Origin: JACVRW01 sp963734365
GTDB lineage: Bacteria; Actinomycetota; Thermoleophilia; Solirubrobacterales; Thermoleophilaceae
NCBI GenBank assembly: GCA_963734365.1
Contig: CAVTGV010000004.1
Location: forward strand, 496,001 to 560,000
Length of the DNA stretch: 64,000 nt
Direction of reading: 5' to 3'
Shown: positions 1-8,255 of the stretch, piece after piece
How positions within the stretch are numbered: position 1 is the stretch's first letter
How the letters are laid out: the number at the start of each line of letters is the position of its first letter
Program-made: the position numbers and the translations under genes
The notes under the pieces: generated by a model
The model's database searches: none
What the model was told of the DNA's origin: nothing
The model's input: the letters and a program-made list of their open reading frames with translations, nothing else

Positions 1-150
1 TGCGCGAGACCGAAGCCCGCCCGTGGTTGCCAGTTCGGGCCCGGGGTGGGCCACTCCGGCCGGCAAGGGGCCTCAACCACCACACACACTTCGGCGCACC
101 TTCGCGTCGACCTGGCCGAGGTGAGCGTCCACCCAGGCGGGCGATGTACC

Positions 151-200
151 TGAAGCGGCTGATGGGATTCGAACCCACGACCTTCTGCATGGCAAGCAGA
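151..200 (-). tRNA. tRNA-Gly(GCC) 3' fragment, probable attachment-site remnant
   Basis: Read on the minus strand, this 50-nt stretch begins with the anticodon stem TCTGC, then loop TTGCCAT (anticodon GCC), stem GCAGA, a variable region, a T-arm with GGGTTCGAATCCC, and an acceptor strand ending CAGCCGCTTCA. A normal 5' half is absent. The sequence upstream (201-225) gives only 12 nt where a D-arm should be, and the acceptor would pair over only five bases. An end of TTCA rather than TCCA is also unusual. Identity running from the anticodon stem to the 3' end is what tyrosine-recombinase integration into a tRNA gene leaves behind. In this orientation the integrated element would lie to the right, towards the rest of the window. 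A degenerate tRNA is the alternative. Confidence 0.65.
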
Positions 201-203
201 CAG

Positions 204-819
204 GCGGCCGAATTGCCGCCAATGGGGGAGCCTAGAAAGTCGCTCGTTGCGGAAATGCGTTAGGTCGTGTCAGGGAGCCCCTAGCTGCGTTTGAGACCAC
301 AAATGAGACCACGCCGGCGCCTGCTCCCAACCGGATTGGCGGCGCTCCAGGCAGACAGGACGAGCCGTCTTGCCCCGGAGCGCCGAGACGAGGCTAGGGC
401 GGCGGGCAACGCTCGCCCTCCCTCGGCATCCGATCACTGGCGCTTCTGGCGCCAAGCTGAAATGCGTGCAGATGCTTCGCGGAACCAGGCCCTCAACCTT
501 GCCAGCGTCCCGGTAGGGGCGAAGAACACCGCTATTTGCGCGATTCGTCCCCCACGTGGGACGTTCTGGACACATCTTGACGAGCATTTGTTCCCACGGC
601 TGTTACCACGCGGTTGGTGCCTCGTCGTGACAGCCTTGATTCTCGCCGGTCGTTGCGTGTTGCCTTTTCGACCGCGCGCACGCCCGAACGGCGCTCGTGT
701 CGCCGCCGGGGTGGGAGCGGCGTTGCGACTGTGGACCGGTTGCTTGCCCACGTTGACTAGACCGGCAAGCTTCCGGCCGCCCGCTTACGCCCGCCGGCGT
801 GGATCGTCTGTCGTAGCCG
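204..819. other. Stretch without a supportable gene
   Basis: Open frames exist on both strands but they overlap one another, start without a ribosome binding site and resemble no protein family I know. The one visible feature is a short direct repeat, TGAGACCAC, twice with a 3-nt spacer at 293-313, close to the tRNA fragment. Such repeats can be recombinase arm sites, but two copies is weak evidence. Confidence 0.5.
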
Positions 820-1290
820 GTGTCCGTCCGGACGCTCGCGCTGGTCTCGCTGGCCATGTTTGTGCTGTCCACGGCGGCCGGCGCGACGTCGCGACCTACG
901 CGGTGGAGAAAGGGGACCGCGGCGCCATCAGCCCCGGAGGGGCCACGGCGGGGAGCGAGGGCCGAGAGCGGCCCACCCGGACCTGAGGGCGCCCGCGGTC
1001 CTAGGGGCCGCGTGGCCCATACGGCTTCGCTGGTGCGGAGGGCACCAGCGAACGAGGACTCGGTGTTTGGCGCCATCGAGAGCGATCCGTACCGTGCAGC
1101 GTCCGCGATCCAGAGCCAGCTAGATCTCGGACCCGTCCGAGATCAGGGACGCGCTCTCGTCGCTCTGCTCGGACCTTTCATTCGCGGAGGCGCTCTCGAG
1201 CGAGTACCTGACCTGCGTGTCCAAGGCCGCTTCGCGGGCGCGCGAGGGCGCCAGCTCAGCGCGGATCCGGTCCGCGTGCTTGTGAAACCG
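820..1290 (+). pseudogene. Possible decayed secreted collagen-like protein
   Basis: A GTG-started frame opens with a plausible signal peptide (VRTLALVSLAMFVLSTAAGA). About 50 residues later it has a short Gly-X-Y run, GPPGPEGARGPRG. From about 1123 the frame with the more natural composition and very high GC3 is a different one, reading ISDPSEIRDALSSLCSDLSF to a TGA near 1288, so the reading frame appears broken. Secreted proteins with a signal peptide and a short collagen-like stretch are, as I recall, common in Solirubrobacterales-type genomes. No ribosome binding site is evident. It could equally be chance reading frames in non-coding DNA next to an integration scar. Confidence 0.25.
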
Positions 1291-1320
1291 GTCTGAGACG
1301 GGCGAATAGCTGGTATTTCT

Positions 1321-1350
1321 AGCCCTCGGGGACTTGCGCCCCCGAGGGCT
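1321..1350. terminator. Perfect 11-bp hairpin downstream of usp
   Basis: AGCCCTCGGGG (1321-1331) pairs with CCCCGAGGGCT (1340-1350) around an 8-nt loop. It sits 19 nt beyond the stop of the minus-strand Usp gene. There is no clear T-tract on either strand, as is usual for GC-rich actinobacterial terminators. Confidence 0.6.
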
Positions 1351-1369
1351 CTTGGTTGGAACTGCTTGC

Positions 1370-2275
1370 CTACGCCGTGCTTTCGGCCCGTGCGGCCTGG
1401 GGCGTCTGCGCTGGCGCCTTCGCGGGCCGCGGGTGCACGATCACCGGGCAGGGGGCAGTGCGGACGAGCTCGGTGGAGACCGAGCCGAGCAGCACGCGGC
1501 GCAGTGGGCCGTAGGCCCGGGAGCCGACCACGAGCACGCCACCGTCCTCACGGGCGATTTGTGCGAGGGACTCGGCGGGCGGGCCGTCCACGAGCGTGCC
1601 CTCGAGCTGCACGTTCTCGGGGGTGGAGCTCAGTGCCTCGTCGAGGCGCTCGCGCATGATCTCGTGGATCGCCTTGTTCAGCTCGGCTCGGCCCGCACCT
1701 CCGCCGCCCTTTCCGTAGAGGATCGGGCCGGGCTGTGCCACCGCGACCACCTTGACTGGCGCGCCGCTGGCGCGGGCGAGTTCGATGGCCTCGGCCAAAG
1801 CAATGCGCGCCTCATCAGAGCCGTCGTATCCGACTGTGACCTCGGCGATGCCGTTCGGGGCGCTGTCCGCGTAGCCATGCGGGGCGATGGCAACCGAGCA
1901 CGGCGAACCGTGCAGCAGGCTCATGGCAACGCTGCCGGCCATGATCTGACCGGCTTTCCCGTGCTGGGCCGACCCGAGAACCACCAGGTCCGCGTCGAAC
2001 TGCTCGGCCAGCTCATGAAGCCCGCGCGCCGGTGAGCTGGTCGCCATCGTCTGCGCTTCGACGCCTGCTGAGCTCGCCGCCCGTTCGAGCTTCTCCTTCA
2101 ACTCGGCGTCGAGACCCTGAAAGTGGATGTCATAGGTCCCCCACATGGGGTCGAATTGGAACACGCTGACGGCGGTGACGGACGCTCCTGTCGCGTCGGC
2201 GATCAGCTTGCCCAGAGCAAGCGCGTCGTCGGCCTGGGCGCTGCCGTCATATCCAACAATGATCTTGCTGTACAT
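1370..2275 (-). CDS. Tandem universal stress protein (UspA family)
   Basis: A 301-residue cytoplasmic protein with two Usp domains, residues 3-133 and 145-281, each starting with a VGYDGS-type strand. The nucleotide-loop region is recognisable in both (GSAQHGKAGQIMAGS at 101-115, GSRAYGPLRRVLLGS at 251-265). The second glycine of the G-2x-G-9x-G(S/T) ATP motif is Gln in domain 1 and Ala in domain 2, so ATP binding may be altered. Tandem Usp proteins of this type, such as M. tuberculosis Rv2623, bind ATP and restrain growth in hypoxia. The start is ATG. A 22-nt inverted-repeat operator candidate lies 72 nt upstream. The gene follows ackA with 99 nt between, so it probably has its own promoter. 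Confidence 0.93.
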   Translation of the reverse strand: MYSKIIVGYDGSAQADDALALGKLIADATGASVTAVSVFQFDPMWGTYDIHFQGLDAELKEKLERAASSAGVEAQTMATSSPARGLHELAEQFDADLVVLGSAQHGKAGQIMAGSVAMSLLHGSPCSVAIAPHGYADSAPNGIAEVTVGYDGSDEARIALAEAIELARASGAPVKVVAVAQPGPILYGKGGGGAGRAELNKAIHEIMRERLDEALSSTPENVQLEGTLVDGPPAESLAQIAREDGGVLVVGSRAYGPLRRVLLGSVSTELVRTAPCPVIVHPRPAKAPAQTPQAARAESTA

Positions 2276-2347
2276 GGGTCTCCTTTGCTGGCTACGGATG
2301 CCAGTGTCCGGACTGGGTGGGCGCGCGGCATCCGGGGAGCCCCCTTT

Positions 2348-2369
2348 TGCGGGTCCGTAGTTTCCCGCA
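2348..2369 (-). promoter_or_regulatory. Operator candidate 1 (usp), best palindrome of the set
   Basis: Perfect 6-bp arms TGCGGG and CCCGCA flank a 10-nt spacer. On the minus strand the left part reads TGCGGGAAACTACGGA. It lies 72 nt upstream of the usp ATG. This copy suggests a dimeric regulator. Evidence is repetition and position only. Confidence 0.7.
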
Positions 2370-2374
2370 CTCGA

Positions 2375-3451
2375 CTAGCTCAGGAGCGTCCGCGCTTGTC
2401 GCGCGATCTCGACGTCCTCTCGGGCGCGGATGACGAGCACGGCAACGCGGGAAGTCCCAGCGGCTACATCGGTGTCGCCGTGCACTGCCTCGTTGCGCTG
2501 GCCGTCGATAACGACCCCGAGGTGTGAGAGCCCCTCACAAGCGACCTGCCGCACACGCGCGGAGCCCTCTCCAACGCCGCCCGTGAACACGAGCGCGTCG
2601 AGTCCATCGAGCGCCGCGGCCATCGCGCCGACACCGGCACGCAGGCGATGCACGTAGACCTCGAACGCGAGACGGGCGTCGGGGTCATCCCGACCGGTCA
2701 GCTCGCGCATGTCCGGCGTCCCGGCCAATCCCGCCAGCCCGGATTTGTGCTCGAGTGCGTCCGCCATCTGGTGCGGGGTGAGGCCGGCCTGCTCTTGGAG
2801 CCACAGCAGTAACCCTGGGTCGACCGACCCGGAGCGCGTGGCCATCACTAGGCCCTCGAGCGGGGTGAACCCCATCGTCGTGTCGATCGAGCGACCGCCG
2901 AGTACCGCACATAGAGACGCTCCGGCGCCGAGGTGGCAGGTGACGATCCGATGAGCGTTCGGTGAATGCTCGAGAACGCGTCCCGCCGCGTAGGCGTGCG
3001 AGAGCCCGTGGAAGCCGAAACGGCGAACTCGGTAGCGCTCCCGCCATTCCCGGGGAAGGGCGTAGGTGGTTGCAGCGGGCGTTAGGGAGGCGTGGAAGGC
3101 CGTGTCGAAGCATGCGACCTGGGGGACGTCAGGCAGAGCGTGCGATACGGCTTCGACGGCCGCCAGTGACTTGGGCTGGTGCAGTGGCGCCAGGACGGTC
3201 AGGTCGCGCAGCGCCGACAGCACGTCGCGGTCGAGCCGGACGGCGGAGCGGAAGCGCTCTCCGCCGTGCACGATGCGATGCCCGACCGCCTCAGGAGGTT
3301 GTGGCAGCTCGGCGAGAGCCTGCGCAACCGCCGCCGGCTCCACGACCGACCGGGGGGCGTCGAGCTCACACCTCCACAGCTCGGTGTCGTCGCCGCCGAG
3401 CAGCGAGAGCTTGACGCTGCTCGACCCGGCGTTGGCGACGAGGACGCGCAC
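2375..3451 (-). CDS. ackA: Acetate kinase
   Basis: Transfers phosphate from acetyl phosphate to ADP, giving acetate and ATP (and the reverse). It is 358 residues, shorter than the usual 395-400. Family motifs are all present: NAGSSSVK at 7-14, HGGERF at 62-67, FDTAFH at 115-120, FGFHGLSH at 145-152, CHLGAGAS at 172-179, ATRSGSVDPG at 204-213 and GGVGEGS at 291-297. The GTG start abuts the phosphoketolase TGA with no gap, so the two are translationally coupled. Phosphoketolase makes acetyl phosphate, so the pair forms a complete route from sugar phosphate to ATP that needs no electron acceptor. Confidence 0.96.
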   Translation of the reverse strand: MRVLVANAGSSSVKLSLLGGDDTELWRCELDAPRSVVEPAAVAQALAELPQPPEAVGHRIVHGGERFRSAVRLDRDVLSALRDLTVLAPLHQPKSLAAVEAVSHALPDVPQVACFDTAFHASLTPAATTYALPREWRERYRVRRFGFHGLSHAYAAGRVLEHSPNAHRIVTCHLGAGASLCAVLGGRSIDTTMGFTPLEGLVMATRSGSVDPGLLLWLQEQAGLTPHQMADALEHKSGLAGLAGTPDMRELTGRDDPDARLAFEVYVHRLRAGVGAMAAALDGLDALVFTGGVGEGSARVRQVACEGLSHLGVVIDGQRNEAVHGDTDVAAGTSRVAVLVIRAREDVEIARQARTLLS

Positions 3452-5797
3452 TCAGCCGGGCCAGGTCCAGTCGCGCACGTTGGGGGAGTCGTCCCCGTGC
3501 TCGCGCGTGTAGTAACGGTGACGAAGGCGTTCGTCGGCCATCTGTTGGCGCAGCCCGGCTGCCGTCTCGCCGAGCTTCGGCACCCGGTCGATCACGTCCA
3601 TCACGAGGTGGAAGCGGTCCAGGTCGTTCAGCATGACCATGTCGAAGGGCGTCGTGGTGGTGCCCTCCTCCTTGTATCCGCGCACGTGGAGGTTGTGGTG
3701 ATTGGTCCGCCGGTAGGTGAGGCGGTGGATCAGCCAGGGGTAGCCGTGGTAGGCGAATATCACCGGCTGCGAGGTGGTGAAGAGCGCATCGAACTCGGAA
3801 TCCGGCAGCCCGTGCGGATGCTCTGACTCGGGCTGCAGACGCATCAAATCCACGACGTTCACCACGCGCACCCGAAGGTCGGGCAGATGCTCACGTAACA
3901 GCGCGGCGGCGGCGACCGTCTCGAGCGTGGGGATGTCGCCTGCGCACCCGAGCACCACGTCGGGCTCCTCGCCTTCCGCGTTGGACGCCCATTCCCAGAT
4001 GCCGATCCCGCGCGTGCAGTGCGTCAGGGCGTCATCCATCGAGAGGAAGTCGAGCGAGGGCTGCTTGCCGGCGACGATCACGTTCACGTAGTTGCGCGAG
4101 CGCAGGCAGTGATCGGCGACCGACAGGAGGCAGTTCACGTCCGGGGGCAGGTATACGCGGACGATCTCCGCCTTCTTGTTCACGACGTGGTCGATGAAGC
4201 CGGGGTCTTGGTGCGAGAAGCCGTTGTGGTCCTGACGCCACACGTGTGAGGAGAGCAGGTAGTTGAGCGACGCGATCGGCCTGCGCCACGGGATCGTCCG
4301 GGTCACTTTCAACCACTTCGCGTGCTGGTTGAACATGGAGTCGACGATGTGGATGAACGCCTCGTAGCAGTTGAAGAGCCCGTGGCGACCGGTCAGCAGA
4401 TAGCCCTCGAGCCAGCCCTGACAGAGGTGCTCGCTCAGGATCTCCATGACGCGGCCGTCGGCCGAGAGGTGGTCGTCGCCGTCGCGCTGCTCGGCCATCC
4501 AGGCCCGACCGGTTTCGTCGAGGAGGGCGCCGAGCCGGTTCGAGGCGGTCTCGTCCGGGCCGAACACGCGGAAGTTGGCGGCGGACCGATTGGCCCGCAT
4601 GACGTCACGCAGCCAAGTGCCGAGAACGCGTGTGGCTTCCGTTGACGTGGTGCCCGGCTGGTCGACGGCGACGGCGTATTCGCGGAAGTCGGGCAGCTCC
4701 AGATCGTGCAGCAAGCTCCCGCCGTTCGCGTGCGGGTTGGCGCTCATCCGCCGCTCTCCCTCGGGCCGGAGGGCGCGAAGCTCCTCGCGCAGGCGGCCGG
4801 CCTCGTCGAAGAGCTCCTCCGGACGGTAGGAGCGCAGCCAGCGCTCGAGCTCGCGCAGGTGATCCGGGTTGTCGAACAGGTTCGCCAGCGGGACCTGGTG
4901 GGATCTGAACGTGCCCTCGGCGGGCAGGCCGTCGACCACCTTCGGTCCCGTCCAGCCCTTGGGGGTGCGCAAGACGATCATCGGCCAGGACGGGCGCTCC
5001 AGTTCGCCCGCTCGGGCGCGCGCCTGGATGGCGGCGATCTCGTCCAGGACGCCGTCGAGGGTGGCGGCCAGCTCTTGGTGGACGGTCTGCGGATCGTCGC
5101 CGGTGACGAAGCGGGGCGAGTGCCCGTAGCCCTCGAGCAGCGAGCGCAATTCGTCCTCGCTTATTCGCGCGAGCACCGTGGGATTCGCGATCTTGTAGCC
5201 GTTCAGGTGCAGGACCGGCAGCACCGCTCCGTCGCGCGCGGGGTTGACGAACTTGTTGGAGTGCCAGCTCGCCGCCAGCGGACCGGTTTCGGCCTCGCCG
5301 TCGCCGATCACGCACAGCGCGAGCAGCTGCGGATTGTCGAACACGGCGCCGTAGGCGTGCAGGAGCGAGTAGCCGAGCTCGCCCCCCTCGTGGATCGAAC
5401 CGGGGGTCTCCGGCGCCACGTGCGACGGAATCCCGCCGGGGAATGAGAACTGCCGGAACAGCCGATGCATGCCCTCCTCGTCCTCGCCGATGTGGCCGTA
5501 GACCTCCGAGTAGGTCCCCTCGAGATAGGCGTTCGCGACCAGCCCGGGGCCTCCGTGGCCGGGGCCAGTCACGTAGATCGCGTCGAGGTTCCGTTGGAGG
5601 ATCGCCCGATTCATGTGGACGTAGAGGAGGTTCAGGCCCGGTGTGGTGCCCCAGTGGCCGAGCAGCCGCCGCTTGATGTGCTCGAGCCGGAGCGGCTCGC
5701 GCAACAGCGGGTTGGCTTGGAGATAGATCTGGCCGACGGACAGATAGTTCGCCGCCCGCCAATAGGCGTCGATCCGGCGGAGCTCTCGAGCGTCCAT
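3452..5797 (-). CDS. xfp: Xylulose-5-phosphate/fructose-6-phosphate phosphoketolase
   Basis: A thiamine-diphosphate enzyme that cleaves xylulose 5-phosphate (and often fructose 6-phosphate) with inorganic phosphate to acetyl phosphate plus glyceraldehyde 3-phosphate (or erythrose 4-phosphate). At 781 residues it matches the family length. The N-terminus LRRIDAYWRAANYLSVGQIY is highly characteristic. Also visible are VTGPGHGGPG at 76-85, SFPGGIPSH at 118-126 and the cofactor motif GDGEAETGPLA at 165-175. Both products feed adjacent genes: acetyl phosphate to AckA, glyceraldehyde 3-phosphate to the divergent GAPDH. Operator candidate 2 lies 37 nt upstream. A second partial copy of the motif (5799-5815, minus strand) almost touches the ATG. 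Confidence 0.97.
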   Translation of the reverse strand: MDARELRRIDAYWRAANYLSVGQIYLQANPLLREPLRLEHIKRRLLGHWGTTPGLNLLYVHMNRAILQRNLDAIYVTGPGHGGPGLVANAYLEGTYSEVYGHIGEDEEGMHRLFRQFSFPGGIPSHVAPETPGSIHEGGELGYSLLHAYGAVFDNPQLLALCVIGDGEAETGPLAASWHSNKFVNPARDGAVLPVLHLNGYKIANPTVLARISEDELRSLLEGYGHSPRFVTGDDPQTVHQELAATLDGVLDEIAAIQARARAGELERPSWPMIVLRTPKGWTGPKVVDGLPAEGTFRSHQVPLANLFDNPDHLRELERWLRSYRPEELFDEAGRLREELRALRPEGERRMSANPHANGGSLLHDLELPDFREYAVAVDQPGTTSTEATRVLGTWLRDVMRANRSAANFRVFGPDETASNRLGALLDETGRAWMAEQRDGDDHLSADGRVMEILSEHLCQGWLEGYLLTGRHGLFNCYEAFIHIVDSMFNQHAKWLKVTRTIPWRRPIASLNYLLSSHVWRQDHNGFSHQDPGFIDHVVNKKAEIVRVYLPPDVNCLLSVADHCLRSRNYVNVIVAGKQPSLDFLSMDDALTHCTRGIGIWEWASNAEGEEPDVVLGCAGDIPTLETVAAAALLREHLPDLRVRVVNVVDLMRLQPESEHPHGLPDSEFDALFTTSQPVIFAYHGYPWLIHRLTYRRTNHHNLHVRGYKEEGTTTTPFDMVMLNDLDRFHLVMDVIDRVPKLGETAAGLRQQMADERLRHRYYTREHGDDSPNVRDWTWPG

Positions 5798-5833
5798 GAT
5801 CCGAATAGTGCCCGGTAGATCACCGCGAGGGGC

Positions 5834-5852
5834 TGCGGGAAAGCCCGGATGT
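5834..5852 (+). promoter_or_regulatory. Operator candidate 2 (gap / xfp-ackA)
   Basis: TGCGGGAAAGCCCGGATGT lies in the divergent region, 54 nt before the gap ATG and 37 nt before the xfp ATG. It matches the left arm exactly and the CGGA of the core. Confidence 0.6.
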
Positions 5853-5905
5853 GGCCGCGAGCCGACATGCGGCTAGATCTGACGACACGATCGAAAGGGA
5901 AGGAA

Positions 5906-6932
5906 ATGTCGGTACGCGTAGCGATCAACGGCTTTGGGCGGACTGGGCGCTGCATGCTGCGGGCGGCTATCGAGCGAGACGCCGATCTCGAGGTGGTGGC
6001 GATCAACGACCTGGCCGACGCGAACGTGCTCGGGCACCTCCTGCGCCGCGACTCCGTCTTCGGCCGCTTTCCCGGCGAGGTCGAGTCCTCCGAGCGCCGG
6101 CCTGCATGTTGCCGGCCGCGAGATCGCCGTCTTCTCGGAGCCGGACCCCGCGGCGTTGCCGTGGGCGGACCACGGCGTCGACGTGGTGATCGAGTCGACC
6201 GGCCGCTTTCGGACACGTGAGGGCGCGACCAAGCACCTCGCCGCCGGTGCGCGCAAGGTGATCGTCTCGGCCCCCGCCAAGGATCCAGACGTGACGGTTG
6301 CGCTCGGCGTCAACTTCGACGACGTCTACGACCCGGACCGCCACCACATCATCTCCAACGCGTCCTGCACGACCAACTGCCTGGCGCCGGTCGCCAAGCT
6401 GCTGCACGGCTCAATTGGCATCAGGCACGGCCTGATGGCGACGATTCACGCCTACACCGCCGACCAGAACCTGCAGGACGGCCCCCACAAGGACTTGCGC
6501 CGGGCGCGCGCCGCCGGGGTCAACATGATTCCGACCTCGACGGGCGCCGCCAAGGCGCTCGGCGTGGTCGTCCCGGAGCTCGAGGGCAAGCTGCACGGGT
6601 ACGCGATGCGTGTGCCGATCCCGACCGGATCGGTCGTCGACCTGACCGTCGAGGCGGAGCGCCCGACCTCAGCGGATGAGGTCAACGAGGCCTTCGCCCG
6701 GCAGGCGGACGTCGGCTCGCTCGAGGGGATCCTCGCCTATACCGAGGAGCCCTTCGTCTCCGCAGACGTCGTCGGCTCGCCGTACTCGGCGATCTTCGAC
6801 GCCGGCTTCACGAGCGTCATCGACGGCACGTGCGTGAAGGTCCTGGCCTGGTACGACAACGAGTGGGGCTACGCGAACCGGCTCGGCGAATTGGCCGAGA
6901 GGGTCCTTGCGCCGGTAAGCGCGCCCGCCTGA
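5906..6932 (+). CDS. gap: Glyceraldehyde-3-phosphate dehydrogenase, type I (frameshifted)
   Basis: Oxidises glyceraldehyde 3-phosphate to 1,3-bisphosphoglycerate with NAD(P). The N-terminal Rossmann strand VRVAINGFGRTGR starts at the ATG at 5906, preceded by GGAAGGA. The catalytic cysteine lies in SNASCTTNCLAP, followed by HAYTADQNLQDGPHKDLRRA and WYDNEWGYANR. The frame is lost at about 6093-6100, where one extra C in GAGCGCCGG shifts it. The two frames join naturally as VESSE-AGLHVAGREIAVFS, giving about 341 residues, the usual length. A sequencing error is more likely than a true knockout. It uses the product of the divergent phosphoketolase and supplies NADH that AdhE or formate dehydrogenase could consume. 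The next gene starts 5 nt downstream. Confidence 0.92.
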
Positions 6933-6937
6933 GGCCC

Positions 6938-7780
6938 GTGGTTACCGGCTCGCATGCAGGCGAGCTGTCGCGACTGCTGTTCGCTGCTGACCACGCCGTC
7001 GACATCGCCGCGGACGCTCTCACGCGCGGCCGCGCGCACGTCAAGGCGCTGATCGACAAGGGCGACTACGGGTTCGCGACCGCGGTAGACGTGGAGATCG
7101 AGCGCCTCGTCCGGGCGCATCTGCGCCAGGAGACTCCCCAGATCCCGTTTCTTGGAGAGGAGGAGGGTGGGGCGGGCCTCATGTCCGAGGCGGTCTGGGT
7201 GCTGGATCCGATCGACGGGACTGCGAACTACGCGGACGGCAGTCCGCTCTGCTCGATCTCACTGGCGCTCGTCCGGCTCGGCGCCCCGGTACTGGGGATC
7301 GTGGCCGCGCCGCTGCTCGGGGAGCGCTTCATGGCTGTCGAGGGGGGCGGGGCCTACCGCAACGGCGTTCGCATCCACGTAGCCGAACGGGAGGTCGGCG
7401 ACCCGCTGGTCGCGCTCTCCGACTTCGCCTTCGGCCGCAAGCACCGCGAGACCAACCAGCTCAGGTTTGCCGTGATCGAGGAGCTGGTTGGCCGATCTAT
7501 GCGCCTCCGCATCCACGGGTCGGTGGCGCTGGACCTGGCCTGGCTCGCGGCGGGTCGGATGTCCGCCACGGTCGCGCTGTCGAACCTGCCCTGGGACGTC
7601 AGCGCCGGCGTGCTCTTGGTGCGCGAGGCGGGCGGCCTCGTGCTGGACGCTGAGGGCGCCCGGCATCACCCGGACTCGACGTCCACGCTTGCGACCACAC
7701 CGACGCTACGGGCACCGCTTCTGTCCGTGATCGCCGCGGCGCAGCAGCGCGTCAGTCACCCCAGGCCAGGACCGCGGTGA
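6938..7780 (+). CDS. Inositol monophosphatase family phosphatase
   Basis: A Mg-dependent sugar or inositol phosphatase of 280 residues. It has the family metal site FLGEEEGG (about residues 67-74), WVLDPIDGTANYADG, and the C-terminal LPWDVSAGVLLVREAGG. I chose the GTG start at 6938, 5 nt after the gap stop, because the frame in front overlaps gap and is not protein-like. Candidate substrates are inositol phosphate, fructose 1,6-bisphosphate and 3'-phosphoadenosine 5'-phosphate; sequence alone does not separate them. Coupling to gap makes a fructose-1,6-bisphosphatase role in gluconeogenic flow attractive, but that is inference. Its 3' end overlaps the convergent CBS gene by 29 nt. Confidence 0.88.
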   Translation: MVTGSHAGELSRLLFAADHAVDIAADALTRGRAHVKALIDKGDYGFATAVDVEIERLVRAHLRQETPQIPFLGEEEGGAGLMSEAVWVLDPIDGTANYADGSPLCSISLALVRLGAPVLGIVAAPLLGERFMAVEGGGAYRNGVRIHVAEREVGDPLVALSDFAFGRKHRETNQLRFAVIEELVGRSMRLRIHGSVALDLAWLAAGRMSATVALSNLPWDVSAGVLLVREAGGLVLDAEGARHHPDSTSTLATTPTLRAPLLSVIAAAQQRVSHPRPGPR

Positions 7781-8189
7781 GGCCCGAGGCGCTGATCACG
7801 CCGACGGGGCGGTCGGTACCGGGCTGGACGGCGACCAGGTGAGTGATCCGGTTCTCGGCCATCAGGCGCGCGGCCGCAGACAGCGGGGCGTTGGAATCGA
7901 TCGTGACCAGGTCGTTCACGGCGATCTCGCCGACCGTGGAGGCGTGACCCTTCGTCTCGGCGGTGGCGACGTCCAGAGCATCGACGACACCCCACGAGCG
8001 GGTGTGCTGACCGGACTTGACGTCGGCCACGACCAAGCAGTGAATCCCGTACCCGCTCATCATGCGGGCCGCATCATCGAGCGAAGTGCTCGGCTGACAG
8101 GTGACGACTCCCACCCGCATCGCGTCGTACACCTTCGCGTCGGCGAACGCCGGGCCGACATACGTTCTCTGCCGAGTGATCGCTGTCAT
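7752..8189 (-). CDS. Two-CBS-domain protein (Hrp1-like)
   Basis: A 145-residue protein that is essentially one CBS pair (about residues 17-75 and 85-142). CBS pairs bind adenosine nucleotides and act as energy sensors; the closest known analogue by architecture is M. tuberculosis Hrp1 (Rv2626c), a DosR-regulon product. I chose the ATG at 8189 (MTAITRQRTYVGPAFADAKVYDAMRVG); the 22 residues in front are low-complexity. It shares the short pre-domain signature V-x-DAMR-x-GV with the other two CBS proteins here (22872-23324 and 30698-31147), so the three are paralogues. It lies 66 nt downstream of treT and is probably the last gene of the WS/DGAT-treT operon. Confidence 0.88.
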   Translation of the reverse strand: MTAITRQRTYVGPAFADAKVYDAMRVGVVTCQPSTSLDDAARMMSGYGIHCLVVADVKSGQHTRSWGVVDALDVATAETKGHASTVGEIAVNDLVTIDSNAPLSAAARLMAENRITHLVAVQPGTDRPVGVISASGLTAVLAWGD

Positions 8190-8255
8190 GGGAGCAACGT
8201 ACGCGCCGCGGGCGCGGCGGACATCCGCAGCCTCTTCGGTGCAGGTCACGGACAT

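Noticed and set aside
151..240. A complete tRNA-Gly gene
   Set aside because: The region 5' of the anticodon stem offers only 12 nt for the D-arm and the acceptor would pair over five bases, so only the 3' half is supportable.
291..986. 231-residue open frame
   Set aside because: No ribosome binding site or family resemblance, atypical composition, and overlapped by equally long frames on both strands.
4605..5762. 385-residue minus-strand frame inside the phosphoketolase gene
   Set aside because: Arg/Ala/Pro-rich shadow frame of a conserved gene in another frame.
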